Of a DNA stretch of 64,000 nt, positions 1 to 10,690 are shown piece by piece; the stretch's first letter is position 1; each line of letters opens with the position of its first letter. Both the position numbers and the translations under genes were made by a program. The notes under the pieces were generated by a model, which was given only the letters and a program-made list of their open reading frames with translations, made no database searches and was not told the DNA's origin. Location of the stretch: assembly GCA_021234155.1 (NCBI GenBank), contig JAJEKV010000086.1:4634257-4698256 (forward strand). Reading direction: 5' to 3'. Source of the DNA: Isoetes taiwanensis. Its lineage: Eukaryota > Streptophyta > Lycopodiopsida > Isoetales > Isoetaceae.

Positions 1-970
1 ATGCCACTTTCACTGTTATGTCATTGAGCGCATCTCCATTCTCATCTGCCCTATGCTCCTCCCATTTCCATTTTCCCATATCTTCTTTGATTGCTTGCAC
101 GAACGTGTCTGCGTGTTTGTTCTGGAAATGTATTTTCAGCTTTCCCCTGTCTCTCTCCTGTCTCTGCTGTTCTTCATTTTTCGGTTGTTCCCCCACTGTA
201 ATTATCAGCTGCATGGGCTTGTGACTCTCCCTCCTCCCAATTGGCCATTCTAGAGCCACAATTTCTGATACTGTACCTGCTGCATGTTCATTCAGTATTA
301 TGTAATCTACTATACTTCTCCCATGTGCGTTCTGACTTGTGAACTCCCCTGATCCTGTCCATCTCCGTGCCCCATTGGCTATGATGGCCCCTGTGGCCGT
401 GCATACCTCGAGCAGCAGTTCCCCCTTAGCATTGATTTTTGTCTTGTCCTCAGTTCGTCTGTTCCATTCTTTTGATCTTGCTGTTTGGATCCATTGTCCG
501 TTTGTTTCATCTATGCTTGTATATTGCGCTTGCTCCTGGCCTGTTCTGGCATTTAGATCTCCTATTAGTATCATTGGTCCCTGTTCCTTCCACTTCATCA
601 TGGTTTCCCCTAATTCTAACAGTTCTAGTTTGTCACTACTCGGTGGGTAATACACTATGATCAGTATTAGATCTTTTTTATTTTGTAATTGAATACTAAG
701 TACCATGTATCTTTTATTGACATCCGAATGTAAAATACATGTACCATTTGCTACATTCTCCTTGACATAACAGGCTAGGCCTGCACTCCCTCTTCCTACT
801 TTGAAATTCTTATCTTTCCAACAGGTGAATAGCTGATAGCCCTCCTCCTCCGGTAGCCTCTTTATGTCGTGTTCCCATGTTTCTACTAGGCATATTATGT
901 CACAGCTGTGTGCTCCCTCAAGCCTCTCTCCGTCGTCCTACGGATACCCAGTGCAGTTCCAGTACCATAT
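1..970 (-). pseudogene. LINE ORF2, APE-type endonuclease domain (runs off window)
   Basis: Read on the minus strand from about 970 to base 1, one frame encodes an exonuclease-endonuclease-phosphatase domain of the kind that nicks target DNA for LINE retrotransposition. It opens with KIWYWNCTG and continues with ICLVETWEHD, the catalytic-loop motif IGDLNART and SIVDYIILN. The terminal histidine motif reads RRESHKP where SDH is usual. The frame is open to the window edge except for one in-frame TAG at 938-940, just after the first beta strand. The reverse transcriptase should lie upstream of base 1. The ORF1 frame ends at 973 and overlaps this one. The element is probably non-functional, though only one nonsense codon is seen here. 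The class is secure; the exact clade is not. Confidence 0.85.
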
Positions 971-972
971 CT

Positions 973-1830
973 TCAGCGTCTCCTCCCTCGCGGTTGCCCT
1001 CTCGAGGTTTCTGTTCGTTCTGCTTCGTTCATCATTCTTCTCGGTCGCCCCCTGGTCCTTGCTGCCGAGGTTGTGCCCACGCTCCCGCCCGAGGGTCCTC
1101 GGTTTGCGCCTTCCCCTTTTTCGTTTCTTTCTCCTTCTCTGTGTTGGCTCACCTCGAGAGCTATTGCTGTTGCTGCTCCCCCTGATGTCCTGTTTTCCTG
1201 CCCTTGTGTTGGTATCCTTATTGGGTTGATGTTCTCCTTCCCCACATCGGTCGCTTTCCCTGGTTCCGATATCCCCTCCTTTTGTCCTTGTCCTGGCCCT
1301 GCAAATTCTCGTGTCCTTTTGTGTAGGAACACCTTGCCATTCTTGACCCTTGCCTATATTCCTGCCTGATTCAGTTCCCTGGCTTTGGCTAGCTCCCTGT
1401 GTAATCCTTGTCGTTGCATGATTGTTAGAGCTTCCTGAACTATGATCCCATTTCTCAGCCTGGACCCCGTGCGCAATATTCTCTCTTTGGCTGTCAGGTC
1501 TCTGAGAGTCAGGTTTATGTGCCTCGCCCGCCCCCTCCATTGTCCTGATCGTACTGCTTTGACAATGACGCTCCGATGCTCCTTGAACATCGTCTCTATC
1601 ACTTCTGGAGTATGTCCTCGTTAGGTTTCTCTGCTACCCCTATCAGCCTAACGTCATGCTTAATTCTATTCTGTTCCTCATACTCCATGATATGCGGCTT
1701 TATTCTATCAAATGATTCCCATGCATCCAATTCAACATTTCCTTTTTCTAATTCAACCAACCTTTTCTAGATCTTGGCTTTTTCCTCCTCAATTTTGTTC
1801 ATCCTGCGCTGCATCTCCTCGCTGCTACTA
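973..1830 (-). pseudogene. LINE ORF1 (coiled coil, RRM-like and C-terminal domain)
   Basis: Minus-strand reading gives the order seen in L1-type ORF1 RNA-binding proteins. First comes a charged coiled-coil stretch (EEMQRRMNKIEEEKAKI), then the RRM-like opening RLIGVAEKPNEDI, then a C-terminal part with LTLRDLTAKERILRTGSR and KARELNQAGI. A basic, RG- and S-rich tail ends at 973. The frame is broken: a stop lies in the coiled coil, the frame shifts near 1600-1606, and an in-frame TAG lies near 1351. The tail overlaps the start of ORF2, as in a two-ORF LINE. The coiled coil-RRM-CTD assignment rests on motif order and is family knowledge; no alignment was run. Confidence 0.65.
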
Positions 1831-2870
1831 CCCATAGAAATATTGTTGCTGACAAATATGACAGGTGTTGGGATCGATATGGTTCATATGAAGGGTATTT
1901 CAATTTGTATAAATCAAACTTATCTTTTACAAGACACTAATATTCCTTTATTCTAGGACATATGGAGTTGTGTCGAGGTCACCAGGAAAGAAAATTTGAT
2001 AGAGGCTCAAGTATGTAAGAAGTCAAGCTATATGAAGATATCAGGCCACATGAACATCAAGTCAAATTCCCCCTCATAATCACTGGACAGTAAGGCAGAT
2101 GATTAGAGACAATGAAATATGCAAGGCAAGAGAAAGGATTTGGGCTGCAACCTTCACTAGAGAAGTTTTTCAGATGGCTTACATGTACTGAATTATTCAT
2201 AATCATCATTAGGAGTTCACAGAAAGGCAATTTACCAAATATAGACAGTTATATTACGCTCACAGGATGTTAGTAGACGCATGATACATTTCTCTTACTA
2301 ATGGTACAACAGGATTTCTACAGGCTGATTAGAGATCATATGTGCATAGCTGATTCCTACGTCATAGGCACTGCTGATATTTTCACCATAAAATATAGTC
2401 AGTTGTTTAACTCTGCCTCAAACCCTGCTGATCCAAAGATTCCTACCATTCCCTCTACCAAAATTGACACCATAGCCTCCTCCTGGATGCATTAAGATCT
2501 TTTGATTTTGTAGGTTTATTACAAGATCAGCTTTTGTAAGAACAAGGCATGGACATGATGGTGATCAATTTTTGCATCACATATTATTGGAAGCAGCTCT
2601 TTTTTGTGAATACTATTGGATTCCATAATCTAATTCAGCTTCTGAAGACTATTTGAAGACTTTTTCTCAAGGGTTGATGAGGTCAATTAAACTTTATTCT
2701 GCTTCTTATCTAAGCTTTGACCACCATATTTTGGATACTTTGAGTTTAATAAAGCTTTGCTTTATTAGGCATGCACTCTATTGGCTGCCTAAACCTTTGT
2801 ATGTTTTTCTCAGTCCTCGGGCACTTACTTGAAACATGTACATAATTCTGTCTATATTTGTATTTGTACA
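1831..2870. other. no recognisable gene
   Basis: AT-rich sequence. Short open frames (for example 2301-2495) match nothing I know. The stretch 2500-2870 may be the decayed body of the LINE whose 3' tail follows, but the translation is too broken to support that. Confidence 0.5.
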
Positions 2871-3016
2871 GTTTGACAACAAACCTATTCCTGTCACGGT
2901 TTTTCCCCCAAACAACCCTTTAGGGCGGGAGGGGGTTTTTTAATCCGAACATTGTTTGAGTCCCATAGGCCAATTGGTCTCCGTGGACAATAAAAATCCT
3001 ATTCTATTCTATTCTT
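2871..3016 (+). mobile_element. LINE/SINE 3' end with hairpin and TATTC tail
   Basis: A non-LTR element 3' terminus. GTCCCATAGG leads into the self-complementary stretch AGGCCAATTGGTCT (2967-2980), then CCGTGGACAATAAAAA, then repeats of TATTC/ATTCT at about 2999-3016. The same layout recurs near 15.79, 62.10 and (minus strand) 47.05 kb. A short-repeat tail instead of poly-A is typical of RTE-like and related LINEs and of SINEs that use their machinery. No coding part is recognisable upstream. Confidence 0.7.
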
Positions 3017-4269
3017 CTTCTTCACCAAAAAAAAAAAAGAGAGAGAATTGCAGTGCTTGCTTACTATGGATAAGGAATCTGCCATGGCTATGTAGAGATT
3101 GCATCAGGATTAGCAATGTAAGTTCATTAAACAGCCTTTGCATTGCCTGTAATAAAATGACTGCTACATGCTTTTGGGAATGCATAGAGAAAGTAAATGT
3201 AGCAGGTAGAAAGGAATTATCCTTAGAAACTGGAAGTTTTCTCTTAGCAGAGTTTCCATTCTTTGACTTTCAATTGAAAATGCGTTTCTTAATTTATTTT
3301 AAGGTGCAAGTCCATATTTCTTGAACCATAAAATTCATTCACTAATTTGGGAAGCCTGGGCAATGGAAACAATATTTATAAATTTATCTTTATTTTTGTT
3401 AATTGTTTGCCAAAGTTGTGATTTTATGAATCGCATGTCTGTTTCTTAAACCAAAAAAGCTTGTCCACTAAATTGTGAGCCTGGGTCAGTGGGAAGGAAA
3501 TTTATTCGCAGTAAAGTCCTATGAAGTGGTGTTATATTGATGAGCCTGGATCAATGAATGAATGATTCATAGGGAAACACAACAATGAATCCCAAATGTG
3601 GGAAAACAAAATCAAATGCCTTAGAATGAATGGAGTATGTAACAACTGATCCCTCAAGGTCTCAAGAATTTGAAGATCACTGCCAAAGGTAAAACCATTC
3701 CACAAGAGTCGAAAATTTATGTCTGGGCCCTTTCAGGTTTTTGAGAAAAATCCCTAACAATAAATAACCGACTCGAAGAGCAATTACTGATGAAAATTGA
3801 GGCAGCAATGGATCATGTAAAGTTTTCTAATATTAGGAGCAATAGTGCTGGATTTGAGAGAGAGGGATGGTCTCTCCCTCTCAGCTACCATAGCCACAGG
3901 CAGAGGCAACAACGCCAAGAAACATGTATTCCCACCCATAAGGATTTCTATATTTATATTTAGAGTGCATTTGTTTATTGGATTTTATTTCTTTCAAGTT
4001 AGATATTCTGTTTCATTTAATGTTATATCTAAGAACTATGTCTGGGCTTTTCAATTATAACAATAATCATAATTATTCTTTAGATTAATATTGAGTTCTT
4101 CCTCTTGTTCAATAACTGATTCACACATGCCACCATAAACACATAAATAGGAAATATGCATTTATAATTTGTGCAAAAATATCTTAATGAACTTCAAGTT
4201 AATTGTTTGGAAAAATTATTCTTGGGTACAACACGGTTTTGATGGTAGTGATTCTCATGTTGTAAATGA
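3017..4269. other. no recognisable gene
   Basis: AT-rich sequence with short degenerate direct repeats around GCCTGGGTCA near 3350-3560. The small open frames at 2956-3324 and 3845-4060 show no domain. Confidence 0.5.
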
Positions 4270-4515
4270 ATGATAACGGTAGGATTTTTTATTGAAGGAC
4301 GTTAGTCTATTCACCATCACATCATGAGTACAGTAGCTACATCACATGGAAGCCAATCCACTACCTAGCCGCGATACCTTATGCTAGGAGTTGCTTTGCA
4401 TGTGATTATCGAGTAGATATGGCAGGTTTAAGGTCTCTACCACAGGACCGGTTGGTCATACTTGAACATGTGACCTCGGCGCAATGGATTTTAAGGTCCC
4501 CATTACTAGACCGAT

Positions 4516-5230
4516 CAGGGATAGGTTCTGTACGTATGAAACTATTTTTTCAGACGTATAAAGTGCAAAAATACGTATTTTTGGGAAAAATACGTATTTT
4601 TTGTATTTAATACTCGCCGGCCGGAAAAAAAAAGTTTCGCGTAAGCGAAACCTTCTGTTTCGCTTACGCGAACTTTCTTTCGCGTAAGCGAAGTCTACGT
4701 TTTCGCTTACGCGAATCCCCTCGCCGGCTTTCGCGTAAGCGAAGCCTTAATGTTCGCTTACGCGAAACTTTTTTCGCGTAAGCGAAGTATAAAGGTTCGC
4801 TTACGCGAAACGTTTTTTTGTTCGCGTAAGCATTCTTTGCGTTTCGCTTACGCGAAGGGCGGTTCGCGTAAGCGAAACAGAAGTTTTCGCTTACGCGAAG
4901 TTTTCTATATATATTTCGAGGCGCGAACCAAAAAAATTTCGCGTAAGCGAACTTGACTGTTTCGCTTACGCGAAGATGTTTTCGCGTAAGCGAAACAGTT
5001 CATTTCGCTTACGCGAAACTATTTCTGGTTCGCGTAAGCGAAAAATACTGTTTCGCTTACGCGAACCAGACTTCGCGTAAGCGAAACAGTTGTTTTCGCT
5101 TACGCGAAAGTTTTCGACGCCGGAAATTTTTTTAGCCGTATTTTTGACGTATTAAACGTCAAATTTGTGCCGTATCAAACGAAAAATACGTATTGCGTAT
5201 AAAACGTATACAGTATTGAACCTATCCCTG
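4516..5230. mobile_element. non-autonomous hAT-like foldback element
   Basis: The ends are the inverted repeat CAGGGATAGGTTC (4516-4528) and its complement GAACCTATCCCTG (5218-5230). They are flanked by the 8-bp direct repeat AGACCGAT at 4508-4515 and 5231-5238. An 8-bp target-site duplication and ends starting CAGGG are hallmarks of the hAT superfamily. Subterminal zones hold repeated ATACGTAT motifs, which in hAT elements are candidate transposase-binding sites. There is no coding capacity. The interior is an array of palindromic 14-mers (separate entry). It inserted into the SINE between its first and second tRNA-like units, so it is younger than the SINE. Confidence 0.85.
4636..5108. repeat. 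array of 20 alternating palindromic 14-mers
   Basis: TTCGCGTAAGCGAA alternates strictly with its reverse complement TTCGCTTACGCGAA, ten of each; only the copy at 4821 is degenerate. Each 14-mer can also fold on itself (TTCGC/GCGAA stem). Start positions are 4636, 4659, 4679, 4702 | 4730, 4753, 4773, 4796 | 4821, 4843, 4863, 4886 | 4938, 4961, 4981, 5004 | 5029, 5052, 5072, 5095. These form five quartets of about 80 bp with 23-20-23 spacing inside each. Spacer sequences differ, so the motif and spacing are conserved rather than a simple unit repeat. Confidence 0.95.
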
Positions 5231-5246
5231 AGACCGATATTGGCCA

Positions 5247-5300
5247 GGTTTGAACCCGTGACCTCGGGTGTGGCGGTTTAAGGTCCTGCCACTAGACCAT
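5247..5300 (-). promoter_or_regulatory. internal Pol III-like promoter (A and B boxes) of the SINE
   Basis: On the minus strand TGGTCTAGTGG (A-box-like, near 5290-5300) is followed about 35 bases later by GGTTCAAACC (B-box-like, 5247-5256). This spacing matches tRNA genes and tRNA-derived SINEs. Confidence 0.6.
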
Positions 5301-5440
5301 GCCTCGAAGGGCATGATAACGGTAGGATGCCAAGTCGTAAATCCTATATGGTCATTATTCTACTACCACCTAAGTATTACATTAACTCATGATGGTTAGT
5401 AACTATATAATATTTTGATGAAGACCCACAACTCCAAATG

Positions 5441-6520
5441 AAGTTAACGACTAATGTTTTAAAGAATGCCTCGAGCTTCTAACTCCAGATGCTTCAATAC
5501 AGCCCAACATTTATAAACATTAGAGAAAAGTATGATGAAGTTCTCTGCTTCTTTCATATTGTGCTACCAATTTTACTTTACAACAACCTGAAGCTTATCT
5601 GATATTCTTGAACCCTTGTGATATTACTCTCTCTTATCAAATCATTTATTAGATGCTCCCACAGTTGCATCATTGTCATTTTCTCAAGTCCCTTCCCCCA
5701 CCTCCTTTTTTTTAAGAACGACAAGCTTTATTTACCAATCAAAATTATAAGAACATAAAATGCAAAGACAGGATTATAACCCCAGTGGACAAACTGATCC
5801 AACTGAGCACAATCACCTCTCTATGCATAAGAATGAATCTGAAGGTAAGCATGCCAAATTTGTACTTTCCTCTCTTGATCAAGAGAAGAACAATTATAAG
5901 CCATAACAATTTTATTCTGTGTTCACTGAAGAAGAATTTCATCTGCAGAATCTATGCCGTTAAAGATAAACAATCTCCTTCTCTTCCAGATTGACTATAA
6001 AAACTAGCCATACGCAAGATGAAAAGCTCATTTCCATCATTCATGCCATGCATCAGGATAGATAGCGAGCACAGCTTGTTGGCTAGATCGAGACATGCCA
6101 AATAGGGTTAACAACCAAGACCATGCCTGCCAAAGCCACTCACACAAGAAAAAACAATGGTCAATACTCTCAACCCTTTGCTTACATAAAGGACAGAGCC
6201 TTAAAATTCGATTATCAATTTTATGGACTAGGTTGTTGACTCTGAGGCATCTATGGATCACTTGCCACCACAAAACTGCCACTTTGGTATGAAGCACTTA
6301 TTCTATACCCATGTCTAAACACTGTTCCATTACGGCTAAGGGAATGTCATCTAGTAGATGGAAATAAGATTTCAGAATGCAGAAGCAATTTATACACAGA
6401 AGTAATAAAGCATCCTAGCTTGATACACTGATGGCAATCCCATATAGTTACTTCAATTTGTGGGCCAGAATCCTGTGGCAACAATGCAGCAGTACGAGTC
6501 CAAATTACTCTAGTCTCATC
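5441..6520. repeat. duplicated block D1, copy A
   Basis: This block closely matches 9618-10690 with few substitutions and small indels. The match starts at AAGTTAACGACTAA and ends at CAAATTACTCTA. It contains the 3' part of a decayed minus-strand LINE plus about 265 bp beyond that LINE's poly-A end. The block was therefore duplicated as DNA rather than by two independent LINE insertions. Confidence 0.85.
5706..6297 (-). pseudogene. LINE ORF2 C-terminus (zf-RVT) and 3' end
   Basis: The minus strand at 6297-6037 encodes AVLWWQVIHRCLRVNNLVH, then CPLCKQRVESIDHCFFLCEW. This is the C-x2-C...H...C pattern of the zinc-binding domain (zf-RVT) that follows the reverse transcriptase in plant L1-like LINEs. 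Downstream frames are broken. The element ends with AATAAA (complement at 5727-5732) and a poly-A run (poly-T at 5706-5713). The reverse transcriptase that should precede the zinc domain is missing; upstream (6800-7158) there is instead endonuclease C-terminus. This copy is thus internally deleted. Confidence 0.8.
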
Positions 6521-9253
6521 TGTAGAATTTCTATACTCATTTGGAAATCATTGGCTTTTTTCTATGTGCCAGATATTCATGTGAAGGGTTTTTGTGAACA
6601 AACACAAAATTCTCTGCTCCATGGCACATTCCATTGTAAATTAACACATACCATTACATCCAACAGTTTTGAATTAAAATCCCTTTGAAACCCTATTTGG
6701 TTTGGGTGCATATTAGTTATTTAATCTTAGGTAAACGTTACAAGATGTACAAATCTCATCTAGCTGTGCAAGCACAAGACAATGCTCCTGAAGCATGAGC
6801 CTAGAGCATTACGTACTCACTCCAGCATAGGAGACTAATGATAAGAATTAATTTGGAGATACTGAATCCAAATATGGTCTCTGCCGAGAGCGAAGGAGAT
6901 CCTGATACAATGTATCTAGCAAAGCACGATTTGCTGTTGCAGACTGTCCGCCCCATTGTGTCGTAAAAGATTTGACTACTGTGCATCCACTATGCCAACC
7001 ATCTCACGACGCCGGCTAAAGGCTACTGTCCAAATACCCTTGCAAGCTTCTTGTGGATCTGAAAGGAACTGTGGATGATGATCTGAAAGGAACTGTGGAT
7101 GATGATCTGAAACTGAGTTGTCTCTAAGGCAGGACCGATCAAGACCTGGAAATGACAAAACTGCATACGCATTCTAGTAAGCCCATGTTCATCGCCAGGT
7201 TTACCCTTTGTCTACGTGATTCTTTTGCTTCTATAGTTCCATTACTCATATTATTGTTTTCGTTGATTCCTCGTTGCCTTATTCGTTTGACTGAATCATT
7301 TTTCATTGCATTAGTTTGGTTGCTCTGTTTGAGTTGGTTATTTGAACCTCATGCTTCTTTTTTCCACTTATTCATGGTTGACATCCATTACTTATTTGGT
7401 TTGTCTTTATCATACCTCCTTATTACCATGTGCCTCATTGCTTCTAGTGTCCCATTTGTTCAATTTGCTATTAGTTACCTAGTTTCCTCCTTGATTCCTT
7501 ACACTTCCTTGCCCTAGTTGCCCCATTGTTCTATTGCCTTTGGCTCCACTACTTCTGCTTTATTCTTTATCCATTTATCCTAGTTCATAGGGTATTTCCA
7601 GTTATCTCCTATATACCTTACGATCCCTCCTTTTAGTGCGCAAAGGATATGAGCAAAAAGTCCAATGGGAAAGGAAATGGAAGAAACAATGATGCATTTG
7701 CTGCCAATGATAAATCACTCGAAATTGAAGATGAAGAAGTGATGCATCTACTGGTGCCAAGAATGATCAAAAACCTTGTTTGAAATTATCTTTGAACTCT
7801 ATCTATTTGCAAGAGCTAGCTTGCATTACTTCTCCAAATTGCAGATTTAAGGCGTAAATGGAATTAAGTAATTCCACGATACAAGAGGAGGAGCGAGTGT
7901 CCCTTTATCACATTGGTCGAATAGTTCAAAATTGATATGTACAACAAATGTAATGCTCTTTATTCACCTCATTCTAAATAATCAGCCAAAAGCATCTCAA
8001 TGTTTAGTATGCTGCTTCTTCTAAGGTAATACTCATAAATATCTTCAACATGAGCATCTTTGGCTATTCATAGTACATATACTGCGTTCTATAAGCAGTC
8101 TTATGGATGTCCTCCTCCTCGACTTAAAAAATTAACCTCATTTGAATCAAGTGCCAAAACATAGCAAAAGATTGCAGAATAGTTGGGTCAAATGTTGATG
8201 TGGGTGTATAATCTATATGGGTCTATAATCTAGGGTCTTCTCAATCTTAGAAAATAAAATGATTACATGGTTGAACCTACAAAGTACAATACACAAAAGG
8301 TTCACATGAAAATACATCTGGCTTATTGCTGAAGCTTGGCCAAAGCTTGCAGCCCAAGTAACATGCAAATAAGACATATAACACACATAGACAAAATCAT
8401 GCCAAGGGAATCAAACCCCTTGGGCTTCGCTTCAAGCATACCATGAGGCATGTGTTGGAGGCTATTCCCATGCAATAATGGGAGATGCAAAACAGTCATT
8501 CTAAAATAATGAATCATATACAAAGAAAACAGAAAATATATCACTCCTTTTTTTCTAGATTTGTCTTACCAAATGTTTGGTTTTTATTTTGCAACCTGCC
8601 AACAGTGTGCAGCACAATCCACATGCAGTTTTCCTCCCATATTTGAAGCACACACATGCAAGCAAAGAAGCAATAGAGCAATGAAACGTATTAAAACAAG
8701 AGACAACAAAAAGGGCAACCAAGAAGCTACCCCAAAGTCACACTCAAATCCCCATCATGGTCTCCTTTCTCATGACCAATCCAACCAAAAGAACAAAAAG
8801 CAATTTATATAAATTGAAACCTATATTTGAATGGCATAAATCAGGAGCTCCATATCATCTCCAGGGATTTGAATCTGCAGGTTTACACATGTCTAAATGT
8901 ATCTACTTTAAGCCACCCAAACAGAATAAGGTCTGGCATTTAGGCTTTGCAAGATGGCCTAATGGCTCAATATGCAAGGGCATGCAGTAATTGGTTCTAA
9001 AGGATAACCAGGATCCAAAAAGCTTCCAGATAAGCAACGAACGATCATCTGCTGCAAAAATAATGGTGTCTCCACATAAAAAGAGTTATTCATTTACATA
9101 AAGGCCCATGAAGATCACAAATACTGCAATTTACACAATCATGTCCCTCTGAGCCTACTTGAGCTTATACACAAGAGAGAAGCTTTCCGTGTGAGAGGGC
9201 TGAAAATCTGCTTCTTAGTTCTTGAATTTGTTGCTATGGTATATATACCACAG
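6412..9253. repeat. duplicated block D2, copy A
   Basis: This block matches 18,896-20,884 and continues, after the LINE insertion there, in 26,898-27,868. The match is near-collinear with small indels. Homology stops after TATACCACAGATCTA. The part from 7160 to 9253 has no recognisable gene. A hydrophobic open frame at 7152-7517 is kept in both copies but resembles no known protein. Confidence 0.85.
6800..7158 (-). pseudogene. LINE ORF2 endonuclease C-terminus and linker
   Basis: Minus-strand translation gives SVSDHHPQFLSD, the terminal SDH motif of an APE-type endonuclease. It is duplicated in tandem here (24 bp twice, near 7060-7110). It is followed by QEACKGIWTVAFSRRREMVG, which matches the linker of the complete LINE at 20.9-26.9 kb (QELWLDTFSSLKGMSGMV) in pattern. 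The same piece is at 19,240-19,707. The frame decays before reaching a reverse transcriptase. Confidence 0.7.
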
Positions 9254-9617
9254 ATCTATAGCAAAGATGATACGAATCGTCTTTTCTACCTGTAAAAACT
9301 AGCAGTCACAGTTAATCCAAACAACTTTAAGACCCAGGAACAGGATCTTCTGGCACAAATTCACCACCCGACCAGGCTCAGATTTGCTAACACTGCAAAG
9401 GATGTCTGTGGCTCTTCCCGAAACTGAGAATTCTGTTATTCAACTGAATAACTTCTCTGGGATCAACTGTGGATCATAAAGACTTGGTTACAAAACTCTG
9501 ATGTCGTTGCCGCAGCATTTTGTGACCCCTCGTCACGTTTTCAGACATTACTCTCTCGTCCGGATGAACTACAGAATGTGCCACCCCAATTTTGAAACTT
9601 GACTCCGAGCCGATTCC
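9254..9617. other. no recognisable gene
   Basis: Unique spacer between the end of block D2 copy A and block D1 copy B. I see no domain and no clear repeat. Confidence 0.5.
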
Positions 9618-10690
9618 AAGTTAACGACTAACGTTTTAAAGAATGCCTCGGGCTTCTAACTCCAGATGCTTCAATACAGCCCAACATTTATAAACATTAG
9701 ACAAAAGTATGATGAAGTTCTCTGCTTCTTTCATATTATGCTACCAATTTTACTTTACAACAGCTTGAAGCTTATCTGATATTCTTGAACCCTTGTGATA
9801 TTACTTTCTCTGTATAAAAAATCATTTATTAGATGCTCCCACAGTTGCATCATTGTCATTTTCTCAAGTCCCTTCCCCCACCTCCTTTTTTTTAAGGACG
9901 ACAAGCTTTATTTACCAATCAAAATTATAAGAACATAAAATGCAAAGACAGGATTATAACCCCAGCGTACAAACTGATCCAACTGAGCACAATCACCTCT
10001 CTATGCATAAGAATGAATCTGAAGGTAAGCATGCCAAATTCGTACTTTCCTCTCTTGATCAAGAGAAGAACAATTATAAGCCATAACAATTTTATTCTGT
10101 GTTCACTGAAGAAGAATTTCATCTGCAGAATCTATGCCGTTAAAGATAAACAGTCTCCTTCTCTTCCAGATTCACTATAAAAACTAGCCATACACAAGAT
10201 GAAAAGCTCATTTCCATCATTCATGCCATGCACCAGGATAGATAGCGAGCAGAGCTTGTTAGCTAGATCAAGACATGTCAAATAGGCCTGCCAAAGCCAC
10301 TCACACAAGAAAAAACAATGTTCAATACTCTCAACCATTTGCTTACATAAAGGACAGAGCCTTAAAATTCGATTATCAATTTTATGGACTAGGCTGTTGA
10401 CTCTGAGGCATCTATGGATCACTTGCCACCACAAAACTGCCACTTTGATATGAAGCAACTTATTCTATACCCATGTCTAAACATTGTTCCATTATGGCTA
10501 AGGGACCTAAAATGTCATCTAGTAGATGGAAATAAGATTTTAGAATGCAGAAGCAATTTATACACAGAAGTAATAAAGCATTCTAGCTTGATACACTGAT
10601 GGCAATTTCATATAGTTATTTCAATTTGTGGGCCAGAATCCTGTGGCAACAATGCAGCAGTACGAGTCCAAATTACTCTATCTCATTTGT
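9618..10690. repeat. duplicated block D1, copy B
   Basis: Second copy of 5441-6520. It includes the same flank beyond the LINE poly-A, and the zf-RVT region carries a short deletion (TCAAATAGGCCTGCC where copy A has additional sequence). Confidence 0.85.

Larger units (their letters stand above)
4270..5328 (-). mobile_element. tRNA-derived SINE with three head units, TSD-flanked
   Basis: The direct repeat ATGATAACGGTAGGAT lies at 4270-4285 and 5313-5328. It encloses a minus-strand element that begins with a tRNA-like head (A-box-like TGGTCTAGTGG, B-box-like GGTTCAAACC) and ends at 4286 in an A-rich tail (TTTTTT on the plus strand). A second tRNA-like unit lies at about 4455-4515 and a third, partial, A-box-like unit at about 4425-4455. 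Each carries the GGTCTAGT/GGACCTTAAA pattern. Removing the hAT-like insertion leaves about 304 bp, a normal SINE size. Its Pol III origin is inferred from box A/B spacing; no full tRNA cloverleaf is preserved. Confidence 0.75.

Noticed and set aside
938-1540. 200-codon basic open frame as a separate gene
   Set aside because: Most of it is the out-of-frame shadow of the ORF1 tail; only its last part is the true start of the endonuclease.
4636-5108. CRISPR-like array
   Set aside because: The repeats are 14-mers in alternating orientation with 6-14 bp spacers, inside a TIR-bounded element in a plant-like genome. No cas genes are present.
7152-7517. Hydrophobic 121-codon open frame, also at 19,687-20,052
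   Set aside because: The frame is kept in both copies of block D2, but the copies are nearly identical DNA, so conservation says nothing. Composition is Leu/Phe/Ile from T-rich DNA with no domain or coding context.
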